A DNA stretch of 64,000 bases from Leucosporidium creatinivorum (Eukaryota; Basidiomycota; Microbotryomycetes; Leucosporidiales; Leucosporidiaceae). The translations under genes and the position numbers were made by a program. Below the pieces are notes generated by a model. It was not told where the DNA came from. It did no database searches and saw only the letters and a program-made list of their open reading frames with translations. Below are positions 1 to 10,360 of this stretch, one piece after another (within the stretch, counting starts at the first letter, position 1; every line of letters begins with the position of its first letter). The DNA lies in NCBI GenBank assembly GCA_001600635.1, contig BCKL01000011.1, positions 187,383 through 251,382 of the forward strand, given 5' to 3'.

Positions 1-1236
1 GGAGGGGGACCATCGTTAGATAGGAGGTTTTAAGGTCTTTGCCGCCTGGTGCGTCTACTGAGGTGGTGTATGCCCACGTCGGCGCTTTCTCGAACGCCGT
101 CCGCCGGCCCCAGTCATACCCGACCATGTACACCACCTGCCCCGGTACTGACATGACCAACGTCGGTCCAGTTCCTCTCCACATCGCTGCCAATCCCTCA
201 TGCTTCGTAATCTTGATCACTGCGTCCCAAAAGCCCGTGAGATGTCTCGAGGCCGAGGGAGCGGACTGGGAGGGAAGGGAGAGGGTAGCTGCAGAGGGTG
301 TGGGGTAGATGCAGGATGCTGCTGATGAGGAGGAGGAAGAGAGGAGGACGGAGGGAGACGGTGTGTGTTGGTGGGAGAGGGGGGCGAGGTGGTGCACGAA
401 GGCCGAGGAGGGGGGTTGCCGGACGGAGGCTGCTGAAGGGGAGGTGGAGGTCGTGTGGGAGCCCGAGGCGGGAAGGGAGGAGGTGGATAGTCGTGGATCG
501 AAACGACAGAGGAGCGAGGCGTCCATGTTGGTGGAGAAGTAGGTCGGTCGACAGCAGGTCGCGGCGTTGGTTGCTGCTGCCGAAGTTGAAGCTCCTAATG
601 GTAGTGGGTGAGCGGTCGAGGTAGCAGTCGAAGTGCTTGCTACTGGTGGTGGCCATGGTGAGGTGGAAGAACGAGAAGATGGAGGAGGGAGGTGAGATGA
701 GGGCCGAAAGAGCGGCTCGGCGGGCGCTTGAGTTTGCAGGCGCGTCTTGATTACGTCGAAGGGAGTCACTGCAGTATAAAAAAGTATAGTCAGCACTTGA
801 AGCTACTCTCGTGTCCACTGTAGCCCGCGATTCGCAACCCTTCTCGACGTCATGCGCCTCGAGAGCTTTCCCCCTTTCCCAGTGCCACCCTGTAGCTTTC
901 TGTGCTGCTCTGTAGCTCCATATGCATTCCCTCTAGTCCCTGCTACCTTGCCACGCTGTCCCAGCTCGATAGCGAAGCGCCGTCGCCGAAAGGACGCGTT
1001 GAACCGGCTGCCTCCGCCACCGCCGAAAAGTGTCTGCTGTAGTCCAGCCTGGCTGTGGTATAGCTCGACTCACTCGTAAGGGATGTAAGGGTCGCTCCCA
1101 CGGCTGCTGCAATGATCTTGTGCTGCTCTTTAGCTGTGGCTGCTTTTGGCCGTGAGCGCGAGGGAGCCGGAGGAGCGTCGGTTGGAGAAGTGTAGGGCGG
1201 TAGCTCCTCGCTGAGGGCGTTTTCTAGTGCTCCCAT
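1..1236 (-). CDS. MTM1: Mitochondrial carrier, Mtm1 / SLC25A39-40 type (3' part outside window)
   Basis: Inner-membrane carrier of the SLC25 family. Exon 1 is 1236..1074 and starts MGALENALSEELPP; exon 2 runs 768..<1. The join is in phase (A|TG) and gives GATLTSLTMTPFDVIKTRLQ, the first carrier signature PxDxxKTR. A long Pro/Ser-rich matrix loop follows, containing CCRPTYFSTN, then HEGLAAMWRGTGPTLVMSVP and VVYMVGYDWGRR, which is the Mtm1/SLC25A39 pattern. That subfamily is linked to mitochondrial glutathione import and to metal loading of manganese superoxide dismutase. The intron of 305 nt is long for this window, so a small missed exon is possible. Repeats two and three lie beyond the left edge. 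The gene is divergent from eIF4E, with 252 bp between start codons. Confidence 0.85.
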
Positions 1237-1488
1237 GGTTGGAGGCAGAGACGAGGTTGAAAAGAAGTACAGAAGCGAAGTGACAAGGACGAGTCTGGAA
1301 CTTGACCTTCGCGCTCAGCCAGATTTGCTTGAGAGCGGCGAGAGCGAGTGGTGGCTCAGCTTCTTACCTCATCTTCTTAGCTCGTCTCTTAGTCGCTCGT
1401 CTCGTCGTTCACCAGTACTACAGGCCTCCTACCGTCCTACCGTCCTACACATCCTACCGCCCTCAGCTCTCTCTCAGCCGTTTCGACC

Positions 1489-2663
1489 ATGGCAGAGCCC
1501 TCGACCTCGTCCCTTCCCCCAGCAGCCGCCGACGCAGCAGCAGCAGCCGTGCGCGCAGCTATCGAGAAGTCCCAACAACCAGGAGCTACCGCTACTGAGA
1601 CTGAGTCCAAGGAGGAGGGCGCCGACGAGGGAGAGGGAGAGGGAGCTGGAGAGGGATCAAAGGAGCCGCAAACGACCGTCGAGGGAGGGCTGGTAGACCC
1701 TAACAAGGATGTCACCGTCTTTGCCGACCAGGCCAACTTTACCGTCAAGCACCCGCTTTACTCGCCTTGGACTATGTGGTTCGATTCGGCTTCCAAGCAG
1801 GTGAGCTCTTTGAGAGGGAGCGGAGGAGGGAAGCGCAGGGGAAGCTAACGCGGAGATGCTACTACAGGACAAGGCAAAGAGCTGGGACGAGGCTCTGGTC
1901 AAGGTGATTGCATTCGAGTCGGTCGAGGAGTTCTGGGGGTCAGTCCTTTTGTCTCCCTCTCCCGCTCTCGCTGCTCGGCGCTGACTCTGTTCTCTCGCAG
2001 CCTCTACAACAACATTGTCCCGCCCTCGCTCATCCACCCCAACTCGAACTACTACCTGTTCAAGGAGGGCATCAAGCCCGCGTGGGAGGACAGCGCCAAC
2101 GCCAAGGGAGGAAAGTGGAGCGTACAGCTGCCGAGGGGAAAGTACTCCGAGACGATTGATAACTTCTGGCTTTACACTGTGCGTTCTCCCCTTCAGCCTT
2201 CGCCTCCTATCTCCCGCGCCGCGCTGACCGTCGTAACCGCGCGCAGATGCTCGCCGCCATCGGCGAGACGTTCGAAACCCCCTTCGTCGCCCCTACCGCC
2301 GAAGAGCCCACTCCCTCCGCCGCTCCCTCCCCCACCTTCTCCAACGAGATTACCGGAGTGATCGTTTCCTCCCGCAAGGCCTTCTACCGTATCAACATCT
2401 GGACGCGCACCTCGAACGCGGGCGACGAGGAGAGGATCAAGAACATTGGCAAGCACTTCAAGTATGGGGTGCTGGGGCTTGAGGAGGGACTGAGGATCTC
2501 GGAGAGGGATAAGGTGTCGAGTGATGTCGAGTTTGTTAGTCATAAGGATAGTCAGGCCAAGGTGGGTTCCACTTTCTCTCTCTCGGCGAATGAGCAGGAC
2601 GCCGAGCTGACCTCTACCTCGCACACGCAGTACGGCACCAAGGTGGAGAAGTGGACCGTCTGA
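1489..2663 (+). CDS. CDC33: Translation initiation factor eIF4E
   Basis: Binds the mRNA 5' cap and recruits eIF4G. Exons 1489..1800, 1868..1938, 2001..2178, 2247..2561 and 2631..2663 join in phase to 302 residues. The first 85 residues are Ala/Glu/Gly-rich and probably disordered. The core then starts with HPLYSPWTMWFDSASK, followed by VEEFWGLYNNI, FKEGIKPAWEDSAN with the cap-stacking Trp, GGKWSVQLPRG and the C-terminal KYGTKVEKWTV. All are family hallmarks. It is longer than yeast eIF4E (213 residues) because of the N-terminal extension. The introns have GTGAGC/GTGCGT donors and CAG acceptors. The identification is firm; only the choice of the first ATG is open, and no nearer alternative fits better. 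Confidence 0.95.
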
Positions 2664-2934
2664 GCCTCGAGCCAGTGCTCGGTCGGATCTGAGAGTAGTA
2701 GCAGGATAGAGTGTCGTTAGTAGTCGGCGGAGGGGAAAAGCGAGAACGAACTCGACGGGCGCAGCTGTGATTCGAACAAGATAGCGCCGTCTCCTTTTTC
2801 GCATCACCACCTTTCATCTCGGTTCTCAGCGAAGCGAAAGTGAGAATGGGTATCGGGTGTGCTTGAGATTAACGACGAGGCTATGGAGAGGGTATGCGGA
2901 AAGAACGGAGGGATGACATCGACGGGCAGGAGGA

Positions 2935-4211
2935 CTACGCTGAGAGATCGCCTAGGTCTGCTACGATGGGGCCGACGGGGGTGAGAGTGAAGGTCGACAT
3001 CGAGTCCTCGAGGGCTTTGAGCGCCTGAGTGAGCTATTGAGCGGAGCGGGGAGGTCAGCTTCGGCGTTCGCTTCGTGCTCTCTCGACGCCCTCACTCGAA
3101 TCAAGGACCTCAACAGAGCGAAATGGAACTCACCTCCTCACTCTGCCCCACCTGCTCATCTCCCTCGCCCCTCCAAATTTCCTCCAACGCCAGCTTCCGA
3201 TCCCCCTTCCTCCCTTTCCTCCCAATAGTAGTCGCCCCACTAAGCTCCTCACTCCCCTCATGCGCAGTCCTATAGCTCGCCATCGTCGCAAACCTTGATT
3301 CTTCATCCTCCTCCTCCTCCCCTTCTCCACTAATCTCACACCCATCCCCTCCTCGGTCCTCCTCCGCCGAATGATGTCGATGCCCATTCCTCTTCCCCAG
3401 CGGCGAGGGCTGACCCCTTCCTCCCGCTCCTCCACCTCGGGGCAAAGTTCTCAACGAATGACTACTCATCGGCCTTTCCCTCTCCTTCTCCTTCCCCTCG
3501 CCATCCCCTCGGCGCCTTTGGTGCGGCTCGAAATTCGTCCCCAAATTAACGACCTTGACCTCCTGCTCCCCCGTCGGTGCTCTCCACGTCGCAGTAGACA
3601 CATTGCTGATCTTCCTACTCCTCTCCACTCCAGCAGTGAGAGAAAGGGATTGCTGCCGGGATTTGGATTGGCGGGTGCGGGGTGAGTCGAGAGGGATTGA
3701 GGAGGCTGAGTCGAAGGAGGAGGGTGTGGGACTGGCGGAACGGGAGGATGTAGGGGAGCCGGTGTGTGAGGAGTGGGAGGGCCGGGTGAAGGGTGAGGGG
3801 GAGATGATGTTGACGAAGCGTCTGTTCGACGAGCCGAGGCGGAAGTCAGCGAGCGGCGAGGGGAGAGCTACAAGGCTACAGCGGGAGACCCACTCTGAAG
3901 CGTCGTGAAGGATGCGACGGAGGTGTTGTTGCTCTTGTAGCTGCTCTTCGGTGGATCGACCCACGGGCCGCGAGGGAGCTCTGTGCTCGTCTGATGTCAG
4001 CGGGCTGTAGGGAAGCATCAGGGAATGAGAAAGCTCACTCTGGGATGATATCTGGGTTGAGTAGCGCTGTACGCTCGTCGTCCTACAGAAACAGAAGAGA
4101 GAGCAAGATGAGCGAGGACGTCAGGGAGCTCAGAGAGACGAGACAGCCTACCTGGTCGTGTGGATCAGAGGAAGTGAAGCAGCAGCACAGCGAAGAGAGC
4201 AGAGCAGACAT
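2935..4211 (-). CDS. LAMTOR1 / Ego1-like lysosomal (vacuolar) membrane anchor
   Basis: Probable membrane anchor of the Ragulator/EGO complex that tethers Rag GTPases for TORC1 signalling. Exons 4211..4152, 4082..4039, 4004..3894, 3821..3134 and 3033..2935 join in phase to 333 residues. The N-terminus has a CCC cluster suited to palmitoylation. It is followed by DDERTALLNPD, a LAMTOR1-like acidic/dileucine stretch, then EQQHLRRILHDASERFVNI, resembling the first helix of the family. The middle is long and disordered. The end, LTQALKALEDSMSTFTLTPV plus GPIVADL, resembles the C-terminal helix and PxGP tail. No Gly follows the start Met, so the usual myristoylation site is missing in this model. 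One intron (4038..4005) is only 34 nt. Identification rests on short motifs and domain order. Confidence 0.7.
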
Positions 4212-4322
4212 CCCTTCCGAACAGCCTACAGAAACGAGTCGAGTTGGAGACGAATAGAGCGGGAGCGTGAGAGACGGATTGGCTCGACTTCGAGGGTTGG
4301 CTCTGTACTCCTCGCTACTCAC

Positions 4323-5399
4323 ATGGCAAACTTCAACTTGGACGAGGTGAGTTTCATCTCAGTCCTATACAGCTACAGCTACTCACCTATAACCCACAGG
4401 AAGTGCGCCTCTTCACCTCCAACGCCGACCGGGAGCGCTACGACGAGCTGGCCACTTTGTACGGCATCATCACCTCCCTAGACTACCTCGAGAAAGCCTA
4501 CGTACGAGACTCGATCTCTCAATCACAGTGAGCCTTCTCTTTATATAACTGCACGAGCTACAGCTCACCCCAGGCGACTCGACAGATACACGCCCGCCTG
4601 CTCCCGCCTCTTGGCGCAGTTCAAGACCATTATGAAGCTCGTGGGAGATTTTGTACCCAGCTTGAACGCCTTCATGACCGAGTATCGGGTCAGTCGTGCT
4701 CTCTGTAGCTCCGCACGCCGAAGGAGAGCTGACGCAGTGTGGGGTCGGGGGTCGAACAGATGGATTGTACGGCAGCAGCTCATCGTATCGAAGTAGGCGT
4801 TCCAGCAACAGTAGAACACAGCTCGGAGGAAGGGGTCGAAGCTGCCAAATGGGTGGCAGAAACTACACAGGTGGGTGCCGTGTTCTCCCAATTTCCCCTC
4901 GCCGAGCTCCGAGCTGACTGAGATCCTCGCCCTGACAGAACTTCATCACCTTCATGGATGCCCTCAAGCTCAAACTACGAGCCAAGGACCAACTGCACCC
5001 GCTGTTGACCGATTTGATGAGCGGGTATACGAGGTTCAAGGCGTCGAGCGAATGGGAGGGGAGGCCCAAGATCCTGCATTGGTGAGTGTTCGGCTCGATG
5101 GAAAGCGGAGCAGACGTTTGCTGACCTCTGGACGAACGACGACCGACAGGCTCATCACCCTCAACCAAATGCGAGCGAGCGAGGAGATCACCGAGGAGCA
5201 GTCACGGCAGGTGAGCTCTTCTCCCTCTTCCTTCTGCAGCACCGTCGCTGACTGGGCCCATCTCCTCTCCAGATGCTTTTCGACGTCGAGCACGCCTACT
5301 CAGAGTGAGCCCTTCCCCTCTTCGCCCGCCTTGGCGCTCGCATCGCTCACCCATTCTCATTCTCGCAGGTTCTTCCGCTCCCTCTCATCGTCTAAGTAG
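4323..5399 (+). CDS. VPS28: ESCRT-I subunit VPS28
   Basis: Part of ESCRT-I, which sorts ubiquitinated membrane proteins into multivesicular bodies. Eight exons (4323..4346, 4400..4527, 4586..4688, 4760..4870, 4939..5081, 5150..5210, 5273..5304, 5369..5399) join in phase to 210 residues, the normal family length. Recognisable blocks are MANFNLDEEVRLFTSNADRE at the N-terminus, TLYGIITSLDYLEKAYVRD, ACSRLLAQFKTIMKLVGDF and YRMDCTAAAHRIEVG. The C-terminal helical bundle contains NFITFMDALKLKLRAKDQLH and ends FFRSLSSSK. It is divergent from the LAMTOR1-like gene, with only 111 bp between start codons, so two endolysosomal genes share a promoter. Confidence 0.95.
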
Positions 5400-5574
5400 C
5401 CCATCGCACGAGCGCTCTTTTACATACCCTCTCAGTCACTCTATACCCCTCTCCCGCAATGCAACCATGTCGTCTCCCATCGTCCTCTCGCGCTCGCACG
5501 CTCCCTCGCTCGTCCTCCTCGGTCGACTAGCAAGTGAATGTCTATAAGCTTACAGCACCTCCCTCCCTTGCCAT

Positions 5575-8195
5575 CTAGTTCCACTCCCTCTCCGCATAAG
5601 TCTGCATCAACGTATTGGCCGTCAAATCCGTGATGAACAGCCCAACATCCCGCTCGGTGAACGTCTTGCTCTTCTGCAGCGTGTTGAGAGCGGAAAGAAT
5701 GTCGGGCTGGATGAAATCGAAGAAGACGATGTCGATCTTGTCCTCCTCGTCCTCTTCCTCGGCGCTGGAAGGAGGGGGAAATGCGGTGGAAACGAACGTC
5801 GGCTGCCACACAGCGGGAATAGGACGATGCATCGTATCGTCGCCTAGCTCGTCGCATTTGTCCGCTGTGACATAGCCTGGGGTGAGGTGCTCCTTCCCCT
5901 TCTTCCCTCCCACCTGGCCCTCCAGCGCCGAGGCAGAGTAGGCTTCGGCCAGTCGGCGCCGATAGAGATGCTCGACGTCTGCTGCTAGGGCGTGGGGGTG
6001 TCGAGGCTTGTCGGAGGTGGAGGGAGACAGGGAGGAAGAGGAGAGCGAGGCGAGATGATGCTCGCCTACGAGGTTGAGGTAGGGGAGGAGCTTGAGCGCG
6101 ACGGAGCGGGGGACGGAGGGGATGTACTCGAAGGAGTTGGCTGTGGGTTGAGCGGGATCAGTAATGCGACGATACTGCAGAAGGGAGAGGCGAGCTCACT
6201 GAAGGGAAGAATGATCCACTACTCGCTCGCAAAATCGGGGAGTCAGCTCGGCACTCTTCTGCTCTCGCGGTACAGGGAGCCATTCACCTGATCATTCCTC
6301 GTGAACGGTCCCTTGAAGATATCGAACCTTATACTCCCCGAGTTGAGGATCGTCAACGAAGGGTGAGGTCTATCCGGTCGGGTAACGAGCAGGGGAAGGA
6401 CCTTCTCGGTGAGGAGCTTAAGGATCGACTTGTCCGAGGTGTGGGGGTGGCGGTAGAGGTAGTAGGCTGTTCAGAGGCGACGGGTGAGTATAGGAAGCGA
6501 GAGAAAGGGGGAGGAACAACCAACATTGAGGAGCGACGCCGAATTGCAGGGTGAGATTGAAGTCCCGAGCCGTTTGCGTGAGACCCTGAGTGATGGATTG
6601 ACCCTTCTTGGTGTCGAAATCGTCGCCAGCATGGTACTTGTACTGCAGAGAATAGTCAGCAGTAGCCCTGTAGCTCGGCAATGCCAGCGTACAGTGTTCC
6701 GGTTTTGGTCGAGATACCGCCGCTGGAACTCGAGCTCCGAACGGTCGGCCGAGTCAATACCTTTGATACCTGTGCAGGTGAGAAAGGGTGAATGAGTGAT
6801 CTTGATTGATCTTGGAGCGGTGAAGACTCACTCATCCAGCCCACGGTCTCCATGTACCGGCCGGCAGCGAGCGACATTGAATAGCGGTCCTCGCGCACGC
6901 AGTCGCGGATCTGCAAGGATGCAGAAGGGTCAGCGAGAGACAGAGAAGCCGATGCAATCCGAGCTGTACGTGATGATGCCCGCCGAAGACGGTGATGGGT
7001 GTGTGCGGGTGCACATCGCGAATCGCCTTGACGATGGTCGACCACTCAGAGTCGGGCTCCTTGCGGATGGACATGTGACCGACTGTCGAGAGGGATGAAG
7101 TCTCAGTTTCAGCAAGATCTAGAAGAGGCAGAGAATGGCCAACGTACCGAGAAGGAAGAAGCTCGGCTCTTCGGCGATGGCGTCGAGGAACCACTGCTCC
7201 TTGACCATCTTGTGCGGTGCTTGCACGTCGATACCAGCGGCGTGGGCTGTATTGTGACGGGTCGCAGAAGCCAGTCAGCTTCATTTCGAGCGAGCCAACC
7301 GTGACGGCCGACGGACAATCGAAGCAGCGACTCACCCTTGAAATCAAACAGTGGCCCAAACGCAGTAACATTCCTCCCCTCTTCCGTCTTGAACTTGCGG
7401 TACTTGTTCCCAAGCTCCACGGTGCGCTGCTTCCCTCGCTGGTCGTTGAGAGTGAGGTTGACGTTGGATGTGACATAGCGCTCGCCGTAGTGCTTGGCGA
7501 GCTTGTTGTAGGTCGCTACCGCTACGGGATATTTGTAGAGCTCGTGATTACCGGTGGTGATGATGTCGTAGGGCATCTCGGCGAAGTAGGACATGGCCGT
7601 CCAGCTGAGCGGGGGGGCAAGGGGGTTAGCAATTAACTCCGAGCGGACGCTGAGCTGCAGCGGGAGCAGCAGCGAGATGTTGAAGACCTTACCCCTTGAC
7701 GTGCCCTGCTGGCTCCCCATCTACCAGTCCGTTCCCATCTACACGGTCCCCCGAGTCGACGAGCAGCAGGTCCACGCCCCGTCGCCGAGCTTCTTCCTTC
7801 ATCCGCACGGCGAAGGAGTAGAGGTCTGATGTACTGTGAGTTAGCTGTAGCTCGCTGCTCTCGCTATAGCTCAGACTCACCTCCCCAGTCACCACTGAAG
7901 CCCGCCTCTTGTCGCTGATGTCCCATGAGCCAGCCATGCCTGTTCGGAGCGAGCTGGCGGTGAGCTGGGCAATGTACAGAGTAGCTCTAGACACTACCCA
8001 CGTGTCTGTGGTCGAGATGATGTTGACCTCGCCCCATGGCAGCTCGCGATAGGGATTAGCGACGGGCGACGAGGAGCCTGGTTGCTGCAGCGGTTCAAAG
8101 GCGAAGGGGAGTTGTACAGCAGCAGCTGCTGCTAGAGTTGGTAGTATTAGTAAAGGGAGCAGCATTCTGTGGCAGGAGGACAAGCCCCGCCGCAT
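5575..8195 (-). CDS. Secreted or vacuolar metallophosphoesterase, 5'-nucleotidase-like (YHR202W type)
   Basis: Calcineurin-like phosphoesterase with a 5'-nucleotidase-type C-terminal region. It starts with a hydrophobic signal sequence (MLLPLLILPTLAAAAA, preceded by ten residues). Metal-binding motifs appear in family order: STTDTHGWLMGH (DxH), LLLVDSGDRVDGNG (GDxxD-like), DIITTGNHELYKYP (GNHE) and ITVFGGHHHVRDC (GHxH). The last exon ends TDLTANTLMQTYAEREWN. The gene has about ten exons; the DTH motif is split by an intron near 7990 and restored in phase. Yeast YHR202W is the closest known type, an uncharacterised vacuolar protein, so substrate and site are inferred. ATG 8195 or the in-frame ATG 8165 could be used. 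The start region lies close to the leader of the Gcn4-like gene. Confidence 0.8.
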
Positions 8196-8329
8196 CTCAT
8201 TCTAAGCGCCGAAGCGCCTCGAGCTCGGGCCCCCCAATTCTTGGAGAGGGCTCAGATTCGCCCGGGTTGCCCTCTTCCCCTCACCTTCAACCGCGCACAA
8301 TCACTATCACCGTCTACCGTCTCGCCAAC

Positions 8330-8341
8330 ATGCAGTTCTAA
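8330..8341 (+). promoter_or_regulatory. Upstream ORF 1 of the Gcn4-like gene (M-Q-F-stop)
   Basis: A three-codon ORF, ATG CAG TTC TAA, sits in the presumed leader about 330 bp before the main start codon, with an A three bases before the ATG. A probable leader intron follows (about 8390-8491, GTACGT donor, CTGAC branch motif, CAG end). Short upstream ORFs control translation of Gcn4, CPC-1 and CpcA in other fungi; the same role here is inferred from position. Confidence 0.6.
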
Positions 8342-8517
8342 GCATCAGGATCAAAGAAGTTACAACCCAGCAAGCCCTACAACAAGGTACGTCCTCACCC
8401 TGCCAGCGCTTGACTCGGAAAATTTCATCTTCGTCGTCGACCGGGTCGAGTCGCGTCGAAAGCAGCGCTGACCTCGACACACATCCTACAGAACTCCAAG
8501 CCCTTTTCCCCAACACC

Positions 8518-8592
8518 ATGTTCCCCTCCACCCCCTCCCCCCAGTGCTCCCAGTTCCAATCCACGAGCTGTTCCCAATCCCCGTGTCCTTAA
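8518..8592 (+). promoter_or_regulatory. Upstream ORF 2 of the Gcn4-like gene (24 codons)
   Basis: An ORF of 24 codons plus stop begins at ATG 8518 (MFPSTPSPQC...) and ends TAA at 8592, 68 bp before the main ATG at 8661. Together with the three-codon ORF upstream it gives the two-uORF arrangement known for CPC-1 and CpcA. It lies after the likely leader intron, so both uORFs would be on the mature mRNA. Confidence 0.55.
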
Positions 8593-8660
8593 CCGACTCG
8601 TCCACCGTGCCCCGCACCCGTTCAACGACCACCAACCCCATCGTTAGCCCGTCCGTCGAC

Positions 8661-9843
8661 ATGTCTCCCACCATGATGAGCTACAACCTGTTCAACCCTG
8701 ACCAAAAGCCCGGCTTCGGTAAGCATTCCTCGGCCTCGATCGCGCTCAGGCGCCGCCGCCGACGAGAGTTGCCGACGCTGACCGAGTTTCTCCCTCCCCT
8801 ACAGACAACGAAGCTGGGTCGGACCTCGCATCCTTCCTCGACCTCTCCTTCACCGAGTCGTCGGCGCTGCCCCTCCCCACGCCCTCGCTCTTCCCGTCCT
8901 CGTCGGTCGCTCCCGCCCCGGCCTTCAGCAACGCGTTCGCCAACAGCCTTCGCCAAGAGGATGCCCTCCTCGAGTCGCCATTGGGGCTGTCGCCCGCTTC
9001 CCTCTCGGCCAGCCCTTTCGACTTCTCGCAGGACTTCACCAGCCCTCTCCTCAGCGGCGCGTTCGGCACCCCCGAGCTGATCGATGGCATGCCCGGCACC
9101 CCCGACTTTGGCTACGACGAGTACCCTAGCCTCTTCGGCAACGTCGCTGCCCCCGGTACCTCCACCACCTGGGCGCCCGCCGACCTCTCGACGGCGATGC
9201 ACGCTCCCATCATCGCCCCCTCCAGCGGCGCCGTCTCTCCCTCCCTCATGAGCCTCGACACCGAGCTCCCTCCTCTCTCCGCCGACGCTCCTACGCCTAG
9301 GGTCGCGTCTACTCGCAAGAAGACGGCCAAGGAGATTGAGGCCGAGGACGCCGCTTCGAGGCAGGCCGTCAAGGATAAGTTCAACGGGACTCGCAACACC
9401 AAGATCAAGCCCATCGACTTTGATGCGCCTACTCTTCCCAAGTGAGCTGCTCTTCCTTCCTCTGCCTCGTCGCCGTCGCTGACCCTGCTCTCCCCTTCCG
9501 TAGGAACTACCTCCTCCCCTCGGCCACCTCTCGCAAGCGCGCTCCCACCGCCATCGCCTCCAAGATCACCGGAGCGGCCGGTAAGGGCAACAAGCGCGCT
9601 CGTCGCGACTCGACCCCCCTCGCTTCGGAAGGCGAGATGCTCAACCCCGACGACATCCCCGACGAGCTACTCTCGGCCATCGAGCTCAAGAGGAGGCAGA
9701 ACACGCTCGCCGCGCGTCGTTCGAGGATGCGCAAGGCTGGTCACTTGGCCGAGTTGCAGCAGACTATCGAGGAGCGCGACGCGCGCATCGCTTCGCTCGA
9801 GGAGGAGCTGTTGGCGTTGAAGCAGAGGCTCGGGGAAGCCTGA
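8661..9843 (+). CDS. GCN4: bZIP transcription activator, Gcn4 / CpcA / CPC-1 type
   Basis: General amino acid control activator. Exons 8661..8718, 8805..9441 and 9504..9843 join in phase to 344 residues. The start is MSPTMMSYNLFNPDQ; the frame is open upstream only with a GTG, so the ATG at 8661 is preferred. The N-terminal two thirds is acidic, Ser/Pro-rich activation-domain-like sequence with hydrophobic clusters (SDLASFLDLSF, SPFDFSQDF). The C-terminus is a bZIP at about 286-344: the basic region has NTLAARRSR, which matches the Gcn4 basic-region pattern, followed by a leucine zipper (LAELQQTIEERDARIASLEE) ending at LKQRLGEA. Two upstream ORFs in the leader support the assignment, since translational control is the hallmark of this regulator. 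Confidence 0.88.
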
Positions 9844-10360
9844 GCGTCGAGGCGTTTCCCACAAAAAAGTACCACTCGATATCATTTTTCCCCCTTCTCA
9901 ACTAGCTACATAATTCTACCCCTTCCGTTCTGTGATCCCTGTCTCTAGCCTCCGATACCATCTGTGCCCAAAAAGATCGACGATTTCCTCGACCTCGTCT
10001 TCATTTGCCCCGAGAGCCTGCGATTACGAAAGTGCGAGCGACGACATGTATCGAGGCGTGCGCTTTGAAGCTCCCGAGCGAAGCGAACGTCTAAGCTCTG
10101 CAGCTCGAGTCGACTTGCGAAGTCTTAAGCCGAGCTCTCGGTGCCGCTTCGCCAGTCACTCTTGAACGTCACAGCTGATGGGGTGGCAGTCGAAAGAGCA
10201 TCGTTCGACATTCCAGTTTCCTTCTCAGATCCTTCTTCAGCAGTCGTCGACTCGTCCTCATCCTGTGAGAAGCAAGGTCAGCTTCGGCGAACGCTCTCTG
10301 GCGAGGAGAGCGAAAGAAGCTTACCAGCTTCCTCGAGATCCGTCGCGCGGATCGGATGAG
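9844..10360 (+). other. Intergenic region between convergent genes
   Basis: Lies between the stop codons of the Gcn4-like gene and the MYND gene. It should hold both 3' UTRs. I see no gene, repeat or RNA motif in it. Confidence 0.5.

Noticed and set aside
198-818. Minus-strand frame of 206 codons at the left edge
   Set aside because: The carrier protein lies in a different frame of the same strand and gives clear SLC25 motifs; this frame is its shadow.
3992-4038. 47-nt alternative intron in the LAMTOR1-like gene using the later CAG
   Set aside because: It has a CTGAC motif but changes the frame and destroys the following conserved helix.
8544-8660. Upstream extension of the Gcn4-like frame
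   Set aside because: The frame is open but begins only with GTG; the region also holds uORF 2 in another frame, and the first ATG at 8661 gives a normal N-terminus.
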